Origin: Bacillus sp. Y1
GTDB lineage: Bacteria > Bacillota > Bacilli > Bacillales > Cytobacillaceae
Direction: 5' to 3'
Length of the DNA: 64,000 bases
Assembly: GCF_003586445.1 (NCBI RefSeq)
Contig: NZ_CP030028.1
Span: forward strand, 634,501-698,500
Part shown: positions 17,932 to 26,367 of the stretch, one piece after another
How positions within the stretch are numbered: position 1 is the first letter of the stretch
How the letters are laid out: each line of letters opens with the position of its first letter
Notes under the pieces: generated by a model
What the model was told of the DNA's origin: nothing
Database searches by the model: none
What the model saw: the letters and a program-made list of their open reading frames with translations, nothing else
Made by a program: the position numbers and the translations under genes

Positions 17932-17960
17932 TTGCTAAAACTAGTTATTGATGGTAAGAT
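17932..17960 (+). promoter_or_regulatory. Putative sigma-A promoter of the cold-shock gene
   Basis: TTGCTA and TAAGAT spaced by 17 bp, about 100 bases before the csp start. This implies the long 5' leader usual for cold-shock genes. It is a sequence-based guess. Confidence 0.45.
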
Positions 17961-18062
17961 GTAAGAGAATTATTTTTGTTCGGTATGTAAGAAATCACTT
18001 CTTTATATCAATGAGAGCAAGGATAGTATTATAGGTGTCAAGGCACTAGGAGGTAACTCACA

Positions 18063-18263
18063 ATGGAAAAAGGTAAAGTAAAATGGTTTAACGCAGAAAA
18101 AGGTTTTGGATTCATCGAGCGCGAAGGTGGAGACGATGTATTCGTTCACTTCTCAGCTATCCAAGGCGAAGGCTTCAAGACTTTAGAAGAAGGTCAAGAA
18201 GTTACTTTTGACGTAGAACAAGGACAACGTGGAGCACAAGCTGCTAACGTAAACAAAGCTTAA
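18063..18263 (+). CDS. Cold-shock protein of the CspA/CspB family
   Basis: A 66-residue OB-fold protein with both RNA-binding motifs intact: KGFGFIE (RNP1) and DVFVHFSAI (RNP2). Length and sequence are typical of Bacillus CspB/C/D, which bind single-stranded RNA and DNA and act as RNA chaperones. SD AGGAGGT lies 8 bases before the ATG. An untranslated leader of about 95 bases is predicted from the promoter at 17932-17960. Confidence 0.95.
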   Translation: MEKGKVKWFNAEKGFGFIEREGGDDVFVHFSAIQGEGFKTLEEGQEVTFDVEQGQRGAQAANVNKA

Positions 18264-18273
18264 TTTAAGCTTG

Positions 18274-18303
18274 AAAAAAAAGACTCTATACGAGTCTTTT
18301 TTT
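18274..18303. terminator. Bidirectional terminator, csp / reductase
   Basis: Stem AAAAAAAGACTC / GAGTCTTTTTTT around a short loop. A- and T-runs flank both arms, serving csp (+) and the reductase gene (-). Confidence 0.88.
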
Positions 18304-18307
18304 GTTT

Positions 18308-19240
18308 CTATTTTTTTGCCAACTCGTTTAAGTTTTCGACAACACCTACATGATAGGGTGTTTTTGGAAGAGACCCTATGAGCGTTTCATACTTGGATCC
18401 ATCAAGGATGACAGGTGATTCATTTAAATACATCATCTCTGTCACTTCTCTCATAGAAGGATTAAATAGACCAAGAGCGGCTATCATCTGTCGTCCAATT
18501 GGTTTTACCTTCAGCGGTTTCTTAAGAAAATGAGAGGCAATTTTAGCAATTTCTTCTCCAGATATTGTGCCCGCACCAGAAATATTCCAATCCTGATTGT
18601 AACAGTCCTCTCTCAAGGCAAGTTCGACAAGTGCTTTTGCACCGTCCTTCGTATAAATAAATTCACGTTGAAGGGTAGTGTCTCCAACAAAGCCAGCAGA
18701 TTGCTTTTTTAGCATTTGCTTAAAGGTGTATTGAAGGATGGTACTCTCCGCTTTAGGTCCATAGAAATCTGGGAAGTAAGCAATAATGTAGGGAACGGTA
18801 GATGTATGAATTTGATTTTGTAGCTGTAAGCGAATGTTTCCTTTTTTCGTATGTGGTTGTCTAGAGGTATTTTCAGAAACGGGTGATGACTGTCTGCCGT
18901 AAGAATAAATATTATCAACGTAAATAAGTGGTTTTTTGTGTTTGGCACATTGAGTAAGAACAGCTTCAAGAATCTGATATAAGCCAGGATTCCATTTTTC
19001 ATAAGGAATATTGATAGAGTGAAATACGAGATCAACTTCTTTAACTGCCTCTCCTAAGTGTTGCTCATTCAACACGTCGCCAACCTTGATCTTTGCAAGC
19101 GAACCCCAATCTTGTTTGTAAAGAGCTAGTTTTTCAGAAGAACGTGCAAAGGCAATCGTTTCTATCCCTCTACTAACAAGTTCTTCTACTAAAGCAAATC
19201 CCATTCCACCAGTTGCACCTAGTACTAATGCTTTTTTCAT
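18308..19240 (-). CDS. NAD(P)-dependent epimerase/reductase (extended SDR, atypical)
   Basis: A 310-residue Rossmann protein: the N-terminal dinucleotide motif LVLGATGGMGFAL (residues 4-16) is followed by an SDR-like fold with a YSYG element at about 113. It lacks a clear YxxxK in this visible form, so the exact subfamily (NmrA-like or epimerase) is open. The gene is transcribed with, and lies downstream of, a divergently spaced TetR gene on the same strand, and has a palindrome at 19263-19283 that also occurs before the TetR gene. It is therefore the likely target of that repressor. Substrate unknown. Confidence 0.8.
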   Translation of the reverse strand: MKKALVLGATGGMGFALVEELVSRGIETIAFARSSEKLALYKQDWGSLAKIKVGDVLNEQHLGEAVKEVDLVFHSINIPYEKWNPGLYQILEAVLTQCAKHKKPLIYVDNIYSYGRQSSPVSENTSRQPHTKKGNIRLQLQNQIHTSTVPYIIAYFPDFYGPKAESTILQYTFKQMLKKQSAGFVGDTTLQREFIYTKDGAKALVELALREDCYNQDWNISGAGTISGEEIAKIASHFLKKPLKVKPIGRQMIAALGLFNPSMREVTEMMYLNESPVILDGSKYETLIGSLPKTPYHVGVVENLNELAKK

Positions 19241-19262
19241 ATCAAATCTCTCCTTTTCTTAT

Positions 19263-19283
19263 TTATTGACCACTGTTCAATAA
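19263..19283. promoter_or_regulatory. Putative TetR operator before the reductase gene
   Basis: Imperfect palindrome TTATTGACCACTGTTCAATAA, 22 bp upstream of the reductase start. It shares TTGAnCACTGnTCAA with the site at 19903-19925. Two matching sites, each before one gene of the pair, make it a good operator candidate. Confidence 0.7.
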
Positions 19284-19316
19284 AGCGTAAAAATAAAAGG
19301 CTTTTGCCCATTATTT

Positions 19317-19889
19317 TTATTTCAATGCTTTTAATAGAAACTCCACATGCGATTTGGCTAGTAGTTCCACGTCCTCAAAGGTGGTTTCGGTTCGGCAATA
19401 ATGGGTGACAAACCCATGGATCCCAATAAATAAGGACCAAATATCCTTTGGTGAAAGTGGCTTGGGAGCAAGACTAGCAACCGCATCGGCAAAGTGTAAA
19501 TAGCTTTTATTAGGAGCCTCAAGCAGATATCCTTTAACTTCTTCATCCTTGATCAGAAACATCACTTCATATTGAGGCTGGTGGGTTAAGCCGAAACGAA
19601 TGTACTCGAAAAGAATCAAATACAGTTTCTCCTCATTAGAGTTAGTTGGAGTGGAAAGCACATCCTCAAGTACTTGATCAAGAGTAAGGAAATCTTGTGT
19701 GACAATCTCATAAAACAGTTCAGCTTTATTTTTAAAATGATAGTAAATGGCCCCGTGACTACATCCAAGCTTATTAGCTAGCTTCCTCATGGAAAAGTGA
19801 GGATAGCCACTAGTAACAAATAATTCACGAGCGACATGGATGATAGCTGCCTTTGTTAGTTCGTCTTGTGCAGATTTTCTTGGAGACAA
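19317..19889 (-). CDS. TetR/AcrR-family transcriptional repressor
   Basis: About 190 residues. The N-terminal TetR helix-turn-helix (IIHVARELFVTSGYPHFSMRKLANKLGCSHGAIYYHFKNKAELF) covers residues 15-60; the rest is the helical ligand-binding part. The TTG at 19889 is preferred because GAGGTG lies 7 bases upstream; the GTG at 19898 lies within that site and would add three residues. The palindrome at 19903-19925 suggests autorepression. It is upstream of the reductase gene, on the same strand. Confidence 0.88.
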   Translation of the reverse strand: MSPRKSAQDELTKAAIIHVARELFVTSGYPHFSMRKLANKLGCSHGAIYYHFKNKAELFYEIVTQDFLTLDQVLEDVLSTPTNSNEEKLYLILFEYIRFGLTHQPQYEVMFLIKDEEVKGYLLEAPNKSYLHFADAVASLAPKPLSPKDIWSLFIGIHGFVTHYCRTETTFEDVELLAKSHVEFLLKALK

Positions 19890-19902
19890 TCGTTTCACCT
19901 CA

Positions 19903-19925
19903 TTAATTGAACACTGGTCAATTAA
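19903..19925. promoter_or_regulatory. Putative TetR operator before the tetR gene
   Basis: Palindrome with perfect 8 bp arms TTAATTGA / TCAATTAA around a 7-base centre (ACACTGG). It lies 14 bp before the TTG start, and its core matches the site at 19263-19283. Confidence 0.72.
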
Positions 19926-20031
19926 ATAATACCTCCATTTCCTAATGTTGGCAAGTGGATTTTAATGAAGGTTGAAAAAATCGTAAGAAGGGAAGATAAT
20001 GGTAGCATACTAAAGGCAAAGGAGAGACACA

Positions 20032-21024
20032 ATGATACGCTTTGGTGTAATAGGAACAAACTGGATAACAGAATCATTTTTACAGGCAGCTAATGAACTG
20101 CCAAACTTTCAATTAACGTCCGTCTATTCACGGTCAGAAGAGAAGGCGAAGGAATTCGGGGAGAAATACCAGGCTTCTCATTTATTTACAAGTTTAGAGG
20201 AAATGGCAAAAAGTGAACATCTGGATGCGGTGTATATTGCAAGTCCGAACTCTTTTCACGCAGAACAAGCGATTTTATTATTAAAGCATGGAAAGCATGT
20301 TCTTTGTGAAAAAGCGATTGCCTCGAACAAAGCTGAATTGGAGCAAATGATTAAAACTGCGAAGGAAAACAATGTTCTTTTAATGGAAGCATTAAAATCT
20401 ACCTTTGTTCCAAACTTTGCTGTGATTAAGGAGAATCTGGAGAAAATCGGTCAGGTACGCCGTGTATTTGCAAGCTATTGCCAGTATTCCTCTCGCTATG
20501 ATGCGTATCGAAGTGGAACGATCTTAAATGCATTTGATCCAACTTTTTCTAATGGGGCATTGATGGATATTGGTGTGTATTGTATTTATCCAGTCGTCGC
20601 ATTATTTGGTAAGCCATTATCCGTCAAAGCATCTGGTGTCCTATTGGAATCTGGCGTGGATGGAGAAGGAAGCATTCTTTTAACTTATAAAGATATGGAT
20701 GCTGTGTTAATGTACTCAAAGATCACGAACTCTAGCATTCCTTCTGAAATTCAAGGGGAAGACGGAAATCTAGTGATTGATAAAGTGAACACACCAGAAA
20801 AGGTCGTACTCGAATACCGAAATGGGGAAAAAGTAGACCTATCCGTTCCGCAAAAAGTAGAATCTATGTATTATGAAGCGAAGGAATTCATTGAACTGAT
20901 TGAAAAAGGCGAGATGGAATCAAGCATTAATACATACGAAAACTCCTTGGTGACGATGGAAATTATGGATGAAGTGCGCAAGCAAATTGGTGTAAGATTC
21001 CCTGCGGATAATAAGGGGTTGTAA
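20032..21024 (+). CDS. Gfo/Idh/MocA-family NAD(P)-dependent oxidoreductase
   Basis: A 330-residue protein with an N-terminal nucleotide-binding domain (FGVIGTNWITESFL, YIASPNSFHAEQAILLLKHGKHVLCEKAIA with the EKA variant of the EKP motif) and a C-terminal alpha/beta substrate domain. The family oxidises or reduces sugars, polyols and related compounds. The substrate cannot be inferred and no sugar genes lie nearby. SD AAAGGAGAG lies upstream; a terminator follows at 21042-21082. Confidence 0.9.
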   Translation: MIRFGVIGTNWITESFLQAANELPNFQLTSVYSRSEEKAKEFGEKYQASHLFTSLEEMAKSEHLDAVYIASPNSFHAEQAILLLKHGKHVLCEKAIASNKAELEQMIKTAKENNVLLMEALKSTFVPNFAVIKENLEKIGQVRRVFASYCQYSSRYDAYRSGTILNAFDPTFSNGALMDIGVYCIYPVVALFGKPLSVKASGVLLESGVDGEGSILLTYKDMDAVLMYSKITNSSIPSEIQGEDGNLVIDKVNTPEKVVLEYRNGEKVDLSVPQKVESMYYEAKEFIELIEKGEMESSINTYENSLVTMEIMDEVRKQIGVRFPADNKGL

Positions 21025-21041
21025 TTCGTTCAATAACCAAA

Positions 21042-21082
21042 AAAAAACGGGCCACTTCATATTCATGAGCTGGTCCGTTTTT
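21042..21082. terminator. Terminator after the Gfo/Idh/MocA gene
   Basis: Stem of AAAAACGGGCCA with TGGTCCGTTTTT (one G-T pair) around a long AT-rich loop. T-run on the plus side, A-run on the other side. Confidence 0.8.
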
Positions 21083-21125
21083 GATTTGAAAGAGAAGAAA
21101 TTATAAGATTTTCGACTTTGAGAAT

Positions 21126-21280
21126 TGTCTAGCTCCAGCGCCCTAGCGCCTAGTGTCCTTCGCTCTCCGCCCTATGATAAGTCAAGCACGAATGCGCCTC
21201 TGGCTCTTCGTGTTTCCTTTATCTCAGTTGGAGCGCTCCAGGCCTGTCGTGCGCTGACCAGGGCGCTTGCGCTTTTCTTG
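21126..21280. repeat. Dispersed intergenic repeat, long copy
   Basis: GC-richer element bounded by TGTCTAGCTCCAGCGCC on the left and GGCGCTTGCGCTTTTCTTG on the right, with internal inverted pieces such as GGAGCGCTCC. Repeats with these ends (AAAAGCG..AAGCGC...GCGCTGGAGCTAGACA) are scattered between genes of many Bacillus genomes. It abuts the stop codon of the DUF2680 gene. A shortened copy lies at 10307-10351. Confidence 0.75.
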
Positions 21281-21637
21281 TTACTCTTCACTTTTGTGGT
21301 GGTCATGTGGTCCGCGTTCAGATCCGCCGTGTGGCCCCCTGAAAATAAAGCCATTCTCTTCAAGCATTTTGTAATGCTCTTCGAAACGCTGAATCATTTT
21401 GTCGGCTTTTTCCTTCGGAATCACGCCATATTCTACGTATTTTTGAATCAGTTGTTTTTTCTGCTCCAAAATCCCTTTATGTAGTTTAGCGAGTTCTGCC
21501 TTTTGAGCGTCAGTTAACTTTACCTCTTGGGTGTTATTAGCATCTTCAGGCTTTTCTACTTCAGCAAAAGAAGACGCGGCACCAAAGATGGACATCGAAA
21601 GCAAGCATGCAGCCATGATTCCAACAAATTTCTTCAT
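21281..21637 (-). CDS. Secreted DUF2680 (YckD-like) protein
   Basis: A 118-residue exported protein: signal peptide to about residue 26 (SSFA/EVEK), then a helical domain (LTDAQKAELAKLHKGILEQKKQLIQKYVEYGVIPKEKAD) that fits DUF2680, and a His-rich tail ending HGGSERGPHDHHKSEE. The ATG at 21637 follows AAAGGAGGGAT; the TTG just upstream is less likely. Function unknown; the His-rich tail could bind metal. Confidence 0.82.
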   Translation of the reverse strand: MKKFVGIMAACLLSMSIFGAASSFAEVEKPEDANNTQEVKLTDAQKAELAKLHKGILEQKKQLIQKYVEYGVIPKEKADKMIQRFEEHYKMLEENGFIFRGPHGGSERGPHDHHKSEE

Positions 21638-21731
21638 CAATATCCCTCCTTTACTTAACTCGTAGGTTAATTTTTCCTAATCTTGCATGAAATATGCATC
21701 AATTGCTAAAAACAAGTGGAATAAAAAACCG

Positions 21732-21760
21732 TTGACACTTTAACAGAAATTCACTATAGT
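21732..21760 (+). promoter_or_regulatory. Sigma-A promoter of the queF riboswitch transcript
   Basis: Consensus -35 TTGACA (21732-21737) and TATAGT (21755-21760) with a 17 bp spacer, ending about 30 bases before the aptamer core. Confidence 0.85.
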
Positions 21761-21789
21761 AACGATGACATATTCATATTCCCGTGTGT

Positions 21790-21832
21790 CGGGAGAGGTT
21801 CATAGCGAACAAAACCCTCTATAAAAAACTAT
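21790..21832 (+). promoter_or_regulatory. preQ1-I riboswitch aptamer
   Basis: AGAGGTTCATAGC, then ACAAAACCCTCT and the A-rich tail ATAAAAAACTA, match the class I preQ1 aptamer: stem P1 AGAGG/CCTCT, a C-rich-type loop, and the 3' A-rich tail that forms the H-type pseudoknot. It is followed by an intrinsic terminator and then queF, the enzyme that makes preQ1. Feedback by transcription attenuation is the expected mechanism. Confidence 0.9.
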
Positions 21833-21851
21833 GGCTTTGATACTTGAAATC

Positions 21852-21885
21852 AACCATATCCAATGAGGATATGGTTTTATTTTTT
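21852..21885 (+). terminator. Riboswitch-controlled terminator before queF
   Basis: Perfect 10 bp stem AACCATATCC / GGATATGGTT and a T-rich tail, 20 bases after the preQ1 aptamer and 70 bases before the queF start. It is probably the regulated element of the riboswitch. Confidence 0.85.
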
Positions 21886-21956
21886 CAGACAAGGTTATGT
21901 TTTCTATGCCTCTGTACGTTGTTGAACACGGTTCATATTAAAAGGAGGTTCTTTTC

Positions 21957-22454
21957 ATGAGTGGAAGAAAAGATGAAGAATTAGAAGGTGTGACTTTATT
22001 AGGAAATCAAGGGACCAAGTACTTGTTCGAGTATTCTCCTAGCATTCTTGAGGCATTTGATAACAAGCATCCGAATCGCGATTATTTTGTAAAATTTAAC
22101 TGTCCGGAATTTACAAGCCTTTGTCCAAAGACAGGGCAGCCGGACTTTGCAACGATTTACATTAGCTATATTCCTGATCAGAAAATGGTAGAAAGCAAGT
22201 CATTAAAACTATACCTGTTTAGCTTTAGAAATCATGGAGATTTTCATGAGGATTGCATGAACATTATTATGAACGATTTAATTGAGTTAATGGATCCGCG
22301 CTATATTGAGGTGTGGGGGAAATTTACACCAAGAGGCGGAATTTCGATTGATCCGTACACAAATTATGGCAAGCCTGGTACGAAATACGAAGAAATGGCA
22401 CATTATCGCTTAATGAACCATGACTTGAATCCAGAGACAATTGATAATCGCTAA
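21957..22454 (+). CDS. queF: NADPH-dependent 7-cyano-7-deazaguanine reductase (preQ1 synthase) QueF
   Basis: A 165-residue T-fold enzyme of the short (YkvM) type that reduces the nitrile of preQ0 to the amine of preQ1 for queuosine. The catalytic Cys is in [14 protein letters not shown], and the QueF motif [15 protein letters not shown] carries the NADPH-contacting residues. The start follows AAAGGAGG. Unlike B. subtilis, queC, queD and queE are not adjacent. Expression is under the preQ1-I riboswitch upstream. Confidence 0.97.
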   Translation: MSGRKDEELEGVTLLGNQGTKYLFEYSPSILEAFDNKHPNRDYFVKFNCPEFTSLCPKTGQPDFATIYISYIPDQKMVESKSLKLYLFSFRNHGDFHEDCMNIIMNDLIELMDPRYIEVWGKFTPRGGISIDPYTNYGKPGTKYEEMAHYRLMNHDLNPETIDNR

Positions 22455-22462
22455 TCAACACG

Positions 22463-22500
22463 AAAGCAGAGATTGAATTCTCTGCTTTTTATTTTTTTTC
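22463..22500 (+). terminator. Terminator after queF
   Basis: 10 bp stem AAAGCAGAGA / TCTCTGCTTT with a long T-rich tail. Confidence 0.85.
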
Positions 22501-22576
22501 TAAAAATTCGACAAAATCCTTCAAATTTCTTTCCCCTATGACGATATAAAAGAAAAAACATCGTTGGAGTGAGGGT

Positions 22577-24583
22577 ATGTTCAAGAAAATACAAACTAAG
22601 ATTATGCTAACGGTCAGTATCCTTATAGCTATTACGTTACTAGTTGTTTCGACTGTTACGTTTTTTAAAACAAAGGATGAAATCTTGACTAGCGTGAGTT
22701 CGAGCTCAAGTGCTCAAGTAGATAGCTTAAAAAGCAATATTGACTTATACTTACATTTTTATGGAAGTTCGGTTGAGCGCTATAGTAAAGATAGCCGAAT
22801 TATTGATTACTTAAAGCAAGTGAAAGCTAACGAGCAAAATGGCTTAAGCACTTTTTGGCCTATCGTTGACAAAGACTTTCAAGAATTTATGAATCTTAAT
22901 AAAAATGCTGCCACCATCTATGTTGGAGCAGAAACGAAGCAGTTTACGACTACCCCTGTTATTGAACTCCCACCAGATTATGATCCAACGGGAAGACCTT
23001 GGTATACAGCGGCAATTCAATCATCAGGCCAAACCATCTGGACGGATCCATATGAGGATGCGAGCTCAGGAGAATATGTCGTAACTGTAGCGCAGGCGGT
23101 TGTTGACCCAGAAACGAAAGAAACTCTTGGGGTTGTTGGGATGGACCTTAGCCTAGCAGGGCTTTCAGGAATCATCAAAGAGACAAAAGTCGGTTATAGT
23201 GGGTATTCTCTATTATTGGATAAAAATGGAATGGCCTTAGTACATCCTAAGGAACAAGGAAAAGATGTTAGTAAAAAAGCCTATTTTTCTACTGTGAATA
23301 ATGGAGAAAAAGGAGCAACTTCGTATACAGAAAGTAAAACAGATTACGAACTCTACTACCAGACACTTGATCAAACAGGCTGGAAGGTCGGAATGGTATA
23401 TGAGACGAAAAACGTATTAGAAAGTGCAAAAAGCCTTCAAGATGCGATTCTAATCATTGCAGCGATCGCCATTATTGTTGGTCTTGTGATTACCTATTTC
23501 TTGTCAAAAAGTATTGCAAAACCAATCTCTCTATTAAACAAGCAAGTTCAAGAGGTAGCAGCAGGTGATTTGACCATTCATGTGGAGAGCAAATCAAAGG
23601 ATGAAACAGGGCAATTGACCGATCATTTTAACATCATGGTTGAAAACATGCGTGAGCTTATAGCCTCTGTAGAAAAATCTGTAGACAGTGTAAACGACTC
23701 AGCTTCTAACTTAACAGCCGTATCAGAGGAAACCATTGCTGCAAGTGAAGAGGTGGCTAGAGCAACAGGAGAGATTGCCACAGGCGCGTATCAGCAAGCA
23801 CAGGATGCTGAGGGAGCGAACCAAAAGGCAATCGGACTATCTACACAAATCGAAAAAGTAAAAGATAATGTCGATGAAATGACTGGGTTGTCCAAGCTAG
23901 CCGAAGTCACGAATGCAAAAGGCTTGGAGCAAATGAACTTCTTAAGACAACGAGCCGTAGAAAGCGATGAAGTCATTAAGAATGTTGGAGCAGTTATTAA
24001 TAACCTAGATTCAAAGGTGAAGGAAATTGAAAAGGTCATTCACTCGATTACAGAGATTTCAGATCAAACGAATCTTCTAGCCTTGAATGCAAGTATTGAA
24101 GCAGCTAGAGCGGGTGAAAGTGGAAAAGGGTTTGCCGTTGTTGCTGATGAGGTGAGAAAGCTGGCTGAGCAATCAGCAAAAGCAGCACATCAAGTAAAAC
24201 AAACGATCTCAAGTATTGAAAAAGAAACCAAACATGTCGTAAAGGAAATGGAGCAAACAGTAGCCATTTCAGAACTGCAAAGCATGGCTGTTGGTCAAAC
24301 AGAGGTAGCGTTTAATGATATTTCACAAACGATTAATGCGATTGTCTCTTCCATCGGATCGATCAGAATGGATATCGACCATATCAATGATCTAAAGGAT
24401 GATGTGGTAGCTTCTATTCAAAGCATCGCTTCCGTTGCTGAGCACTCAGCAGTCGCTTCAGACAAGGTAAGTGAATCGACAGAAGAGCAGGTCCGTGCAC
24501 TCGATTTGGTCACACAATCAGCCATTGAGTTGAATGAAGCAAGTGCAAAGCTTGCCGAAATGATTAAGAAATTTAAAATATAG
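22577..24583 (+). CDS. Methyl-accepting chemotaxis protein with dCACHE sensor
   Basis: A 668-residue chemoreceptor: TM1 at about 9-29, an extracellular double-CACHE domain at 38-280 ([12 protein letters not shown] and DLSLAGLS elements), TM2 at about 290-312, HAMP at 313-365, and a cytoplasmic MA domain whose hairpin tip contains the conserved [41 protein letters not shown]. The dCACHE fold usually binds amino acids or related small ligands; the ligand here is unknown. Single gene with its own terminator. Confidence 0.95.
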   Translation: MFKKIQTKIMLTVSILIAITLLVVSTVTFFKTKDEILTSVSSSSSAQVDSLKSNIDLYLHFYGSSVERYSKDSRIIDYLKQVKANEQNGLSTFWPIVDKDFQEFMNLNKNAATIYVGAETKQFTTTPVIELPPDYDPTGRPWYTAAIQSSGQTIWTDPYEDASSGEYVVTVAQAVVDPETKETLGVVGMDLSLAGLSGIIKETKVGYSGYSLLLDKNGMALVHPKEQGKDVSKKAYFSTVNNGEKGATSYTESKTDYELYYQTLDQTGWKVGMVYETKNVLESAKSLQDAILIIAAIAIIVGLVITYFLSKSIAKPISLLNKQVQEVAAGDLTIHVESKSKDETGQLTDHFNIMVENMRELIASVEKSVDSVNDSASNLTAVSEETIAASEEVARATGEIATGAYQQAQDAEGANQKAIGLSTQIEKVKDNVDEMTGLSKLAEVTNAKGLEQMNFLRQRAVESDEVIKNVGAVINNLDSKVKEIEKVIHSITEISDQTNLLALNASIEAARAGESGKGFAVVADEVRKLAEQSAKAAHQVKQTISSIEKETKHVVKEMEQTVAISELQSMAVGQTEVAFNDISQTINAIVSSIGSIRMDIDHINDLKDDVVASIQSIASVAEHSAVASDKVSESTEEQVRALDLVTQSAIELNEASAKLAEMIKKFKI

Positions 24584-24589
24584 CAATAG

Positions 24590-24619
24590 ACCGGTGGGAT
24601 GAGTTCCTGCCGGTTTTTT
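24590..24619 (+). terminator. Terminator after the chemoreceptor gene
   Basis: 10 bp imperfect stem ACCGGTGGGA / TCCTGCCGGT followed by TTTTT. Confidence 0.8.
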
Positions 24620-24684
24620 CTGTATTGAGGGTGGTATTGGTTTTCTTTCATCTGCCCATTATGATAAAAGAAAAGAGGGATTTC

Positions 24685-25488
24685 ATGAAGGAGCATATAA
24701 TAGAGGTTCTTCAGCAAATTGAGCGAGAATATGATGTTAAAGTATTGTACGCTTGTGAATCGGGAAGTCGGGCATGGGGATTTTCTTCCATGGAAAGTGA
24801 TTATGATGTGAGATTTCTGTATGTACATACAAAGGAATGGTATCTGTCCATTGATCAAGGAAGAGATGTTCTTGAAGTACCATCGCAAGACTCTCTTTCG
24901 ATCCCGGTTCATTCGCAATTAGACATAAGTGGATGGGAACTAACGAAAGCATTAAGATTGTTCCGAAAGTCTAACCCGCCATTTTTTGAGTGGCTTCATT
25001 CTGACCTTGTTTACTATGAAAAATATTCTACTCTTGAAAAGTTGTTAGCCACCGAACCTAAGGTGTTTTCACCTGTAACCTGTCTATACCATTATGTTAG
25101 TATGGCAAAAAGAAACTTCCGTTCATACCTTTTAGAAGAAGAGGTACATCATAAAAAGTACTTTACTGTTCTTCGTCCTCTCTTAGCAGGAAAATGGATT
25201 ATTTTGAATCATACCTTTCCACCCATTGAGTTTGAAATCCTTGTACAGGAACTGGTATCCGTAGGTCCGGTAAGGAAATCCATTGAAGAACTTATCTCTC
25301 GTAAAAGAGCGAGATTGGAGCAATCATCAAAGTTAGATCCCTCCATTCGAGTCCTTAACGACTACCTACAACAAGAGATAGAATACATGGAAAGCATGAT
25401 GAAGGACCTGAAGGCAAGTGATAAAAACACATCAACACATTTACTTAATGACATATTTAGAGAGTTATTAGAACAAGCTTGGCTGTAA
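24685..25488 (+). CDS. Nucleotidyltransferase-fold protein, YcgL-like (COG3541)
   Basis: A 267-residue protein with the minimal nucleotidyltransferase signature GSRAWGFSSMESDYDVRF at about residues 27-44 (GS motif and DxD pair) and a long helical C-terminal part. It resembles B. subtilis YcgL and the COG3541 family, whose substrates are not established. The ATG at 24685 follows AAGAGGGA; the longer frame from 24625 lacks an SD and runs into the preceding terminator. Confidence 0.82.
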   Translation: MKEHIIEVLQQIEREYDVKVLYACESGSRAWGFSSMESDYDVRFLYVHTKEWYLSIDQGRDVLEVPSQDSLSIPVHSQLDISGWELTKALRLFRKSNPPFFEWLHSDLVYYEKYSTLEKLLATEPKVFSPVTCLYHYVSMAKRNFRSYLLEEEVHHKKYFTVLRPLLAGKWIILNHTFPPIEFEILVQELVSVGPVRKSIEELISRKRARLEQSSKLDPSIRVLNDYLQQEIEYMESMMKDLKASDKNTSTHLLNDIFRELLEQAWL

Positions 25489-25585
25489 TTTAGTCCACTC
25501 TAATTTTGAAATCTCAGCATATCATCCTCCAATATGATAAAACTAGTCTATAATATAAGATAGAATAGCAATGGAGTGATTAGAA

Positions 25586-25768
25586 TTGGCTAAAGTAAAG
25601 GCAAAGAGTAAGAGTGGAATAGGTAAAGGTACGGGAAAAAAAGGCTGGACGCGTTGGCAGGCTGGAGCAAAAAAAGCTAAGAATGCAAAGCCATATAAAA
25701 GCAAAGGTGTGAAGCATGGCCCTAGTTCAGGTGTGGAGAAAGGAACTTCGGACCAAGCAGATAAATAA
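25586..25768 (+). CDS. Small basic protein, 60 aa (DUF3934-like)
   Basis: A Lys/Gly-rich protein (MAKVKAKSKSGIGKGTGKKG, then WTRWQAGAKKAKNAKPYKSKG) with no membrane segment. The TTG start follows TGGAGTGAT. The KGWTRWQ..AKKAK..KPYKSKG pattern fits the small DUF3934 proteins of Bacillus as remembered; function unknown, with nucleic-acid or ribosome association possible from charge alone. It is 24 bp upstream of bstA and likely co-transcribed with it. Confidence 0.75.
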   Translation: MAKVKAKSKSGIGKGTGKKGWTRWQAGAKKAKNAKPYKSKGVKHGPSSGVEKGTSDQADK

Positions 25769-25792
25769 ATAGGTGATGGGGAGAGGTTGAAG

Positions 25793-26299
25793 ATGGATGA
25801 GAGATACCCGATTGGGACGTTTCAGGTAGAGGGAGACATCAATAGAACGTTAACACATCTCTGGATAGAGGAAATGGCTAGCTTGCCTAAAAAGCTAAGA
25901 GGAGTTGTTTCAGGCTTAAGCAATGAACAGCTTGATACACCTTACCGTGACGGAGGTTGGACGATTCGACAGGTGGTTCATCACATTGCAGATAGCCATA
26001 TGAACGCTTATATTCGTTTTAAGCTTGCCTTAACAGAAGAAAGCCCAGTTATCAAGCCTTACGAGGAAGCGAGATGGGCTGAGTTAGAAGATTCGAAGCT
26101 ACCGGTTGAGGTGTCTTTAACACTTATTGAGTCAGTTCACTCAAGATTGATCACACTTTTAAAAGGTGTAAGTGATGACGATTTGAAACGCACCTTTGTA
26201 CATCCAGATTCAGGTATCGTGACAGTAGAGAAAAATATTGGTTTGTACGCATGGCATGGGAATCATCATCTTGCCCATATTACAAATGCAAAGCTGTAG
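25793..26299 (+). CDS. bstA: Bacillithiol S-transferase BstA (YfiT), DinB/YfiT fold
   Basis: A 168-residue four-helix-bundle metal enzyme. The three His metal ligands lie in VVHHIADSH and AWHGNHHLAHI. The N-terminus (ERYPIGTF, RDGGWTIRQ) matches YfiT. It conjugates bacillithiol to electrophiles, which fits a bacillithiol-using Bacillaceae. The ATG at 25793 is chosen because GGAGAGG lies 7 bases before it; the TTG two codons earlier is too close. Confidence 0.93.
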   Translation: MDERYPIGTFQVEGDINRTLTHLWIEEMASLPKKLRGVVSGLSNEQLDTPYRDGGWTIRQVVHHIADSHMNAYIRFKLALTEESPVIKPYEEARWAELEDSKLPVEVSLTLIESVHSRLITLLKGVSDDDLKRTFVHPDSGIVTVEKNIGLYAWHGNHHLAHITNAKL

Positions 26300-26318
26300 T
26301 TCTTTTACATAAACAAAA

Positions 26319-26351
26319 ACGGGCACTAATCCTGCTTGGATCAGTACCCGT
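26319..26351. terminator. Terminator between bstA and hrtA
   Basis: Imperfect 14 bp stem ACGGGCACTAATCC / GGATCAGTACCCGT. The left flank is A-rich, which suits the minus-strand hrt transcript. Confidence 0.7.
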
Positions 26352-26367
26352 TCTCCTCAATATTCAT

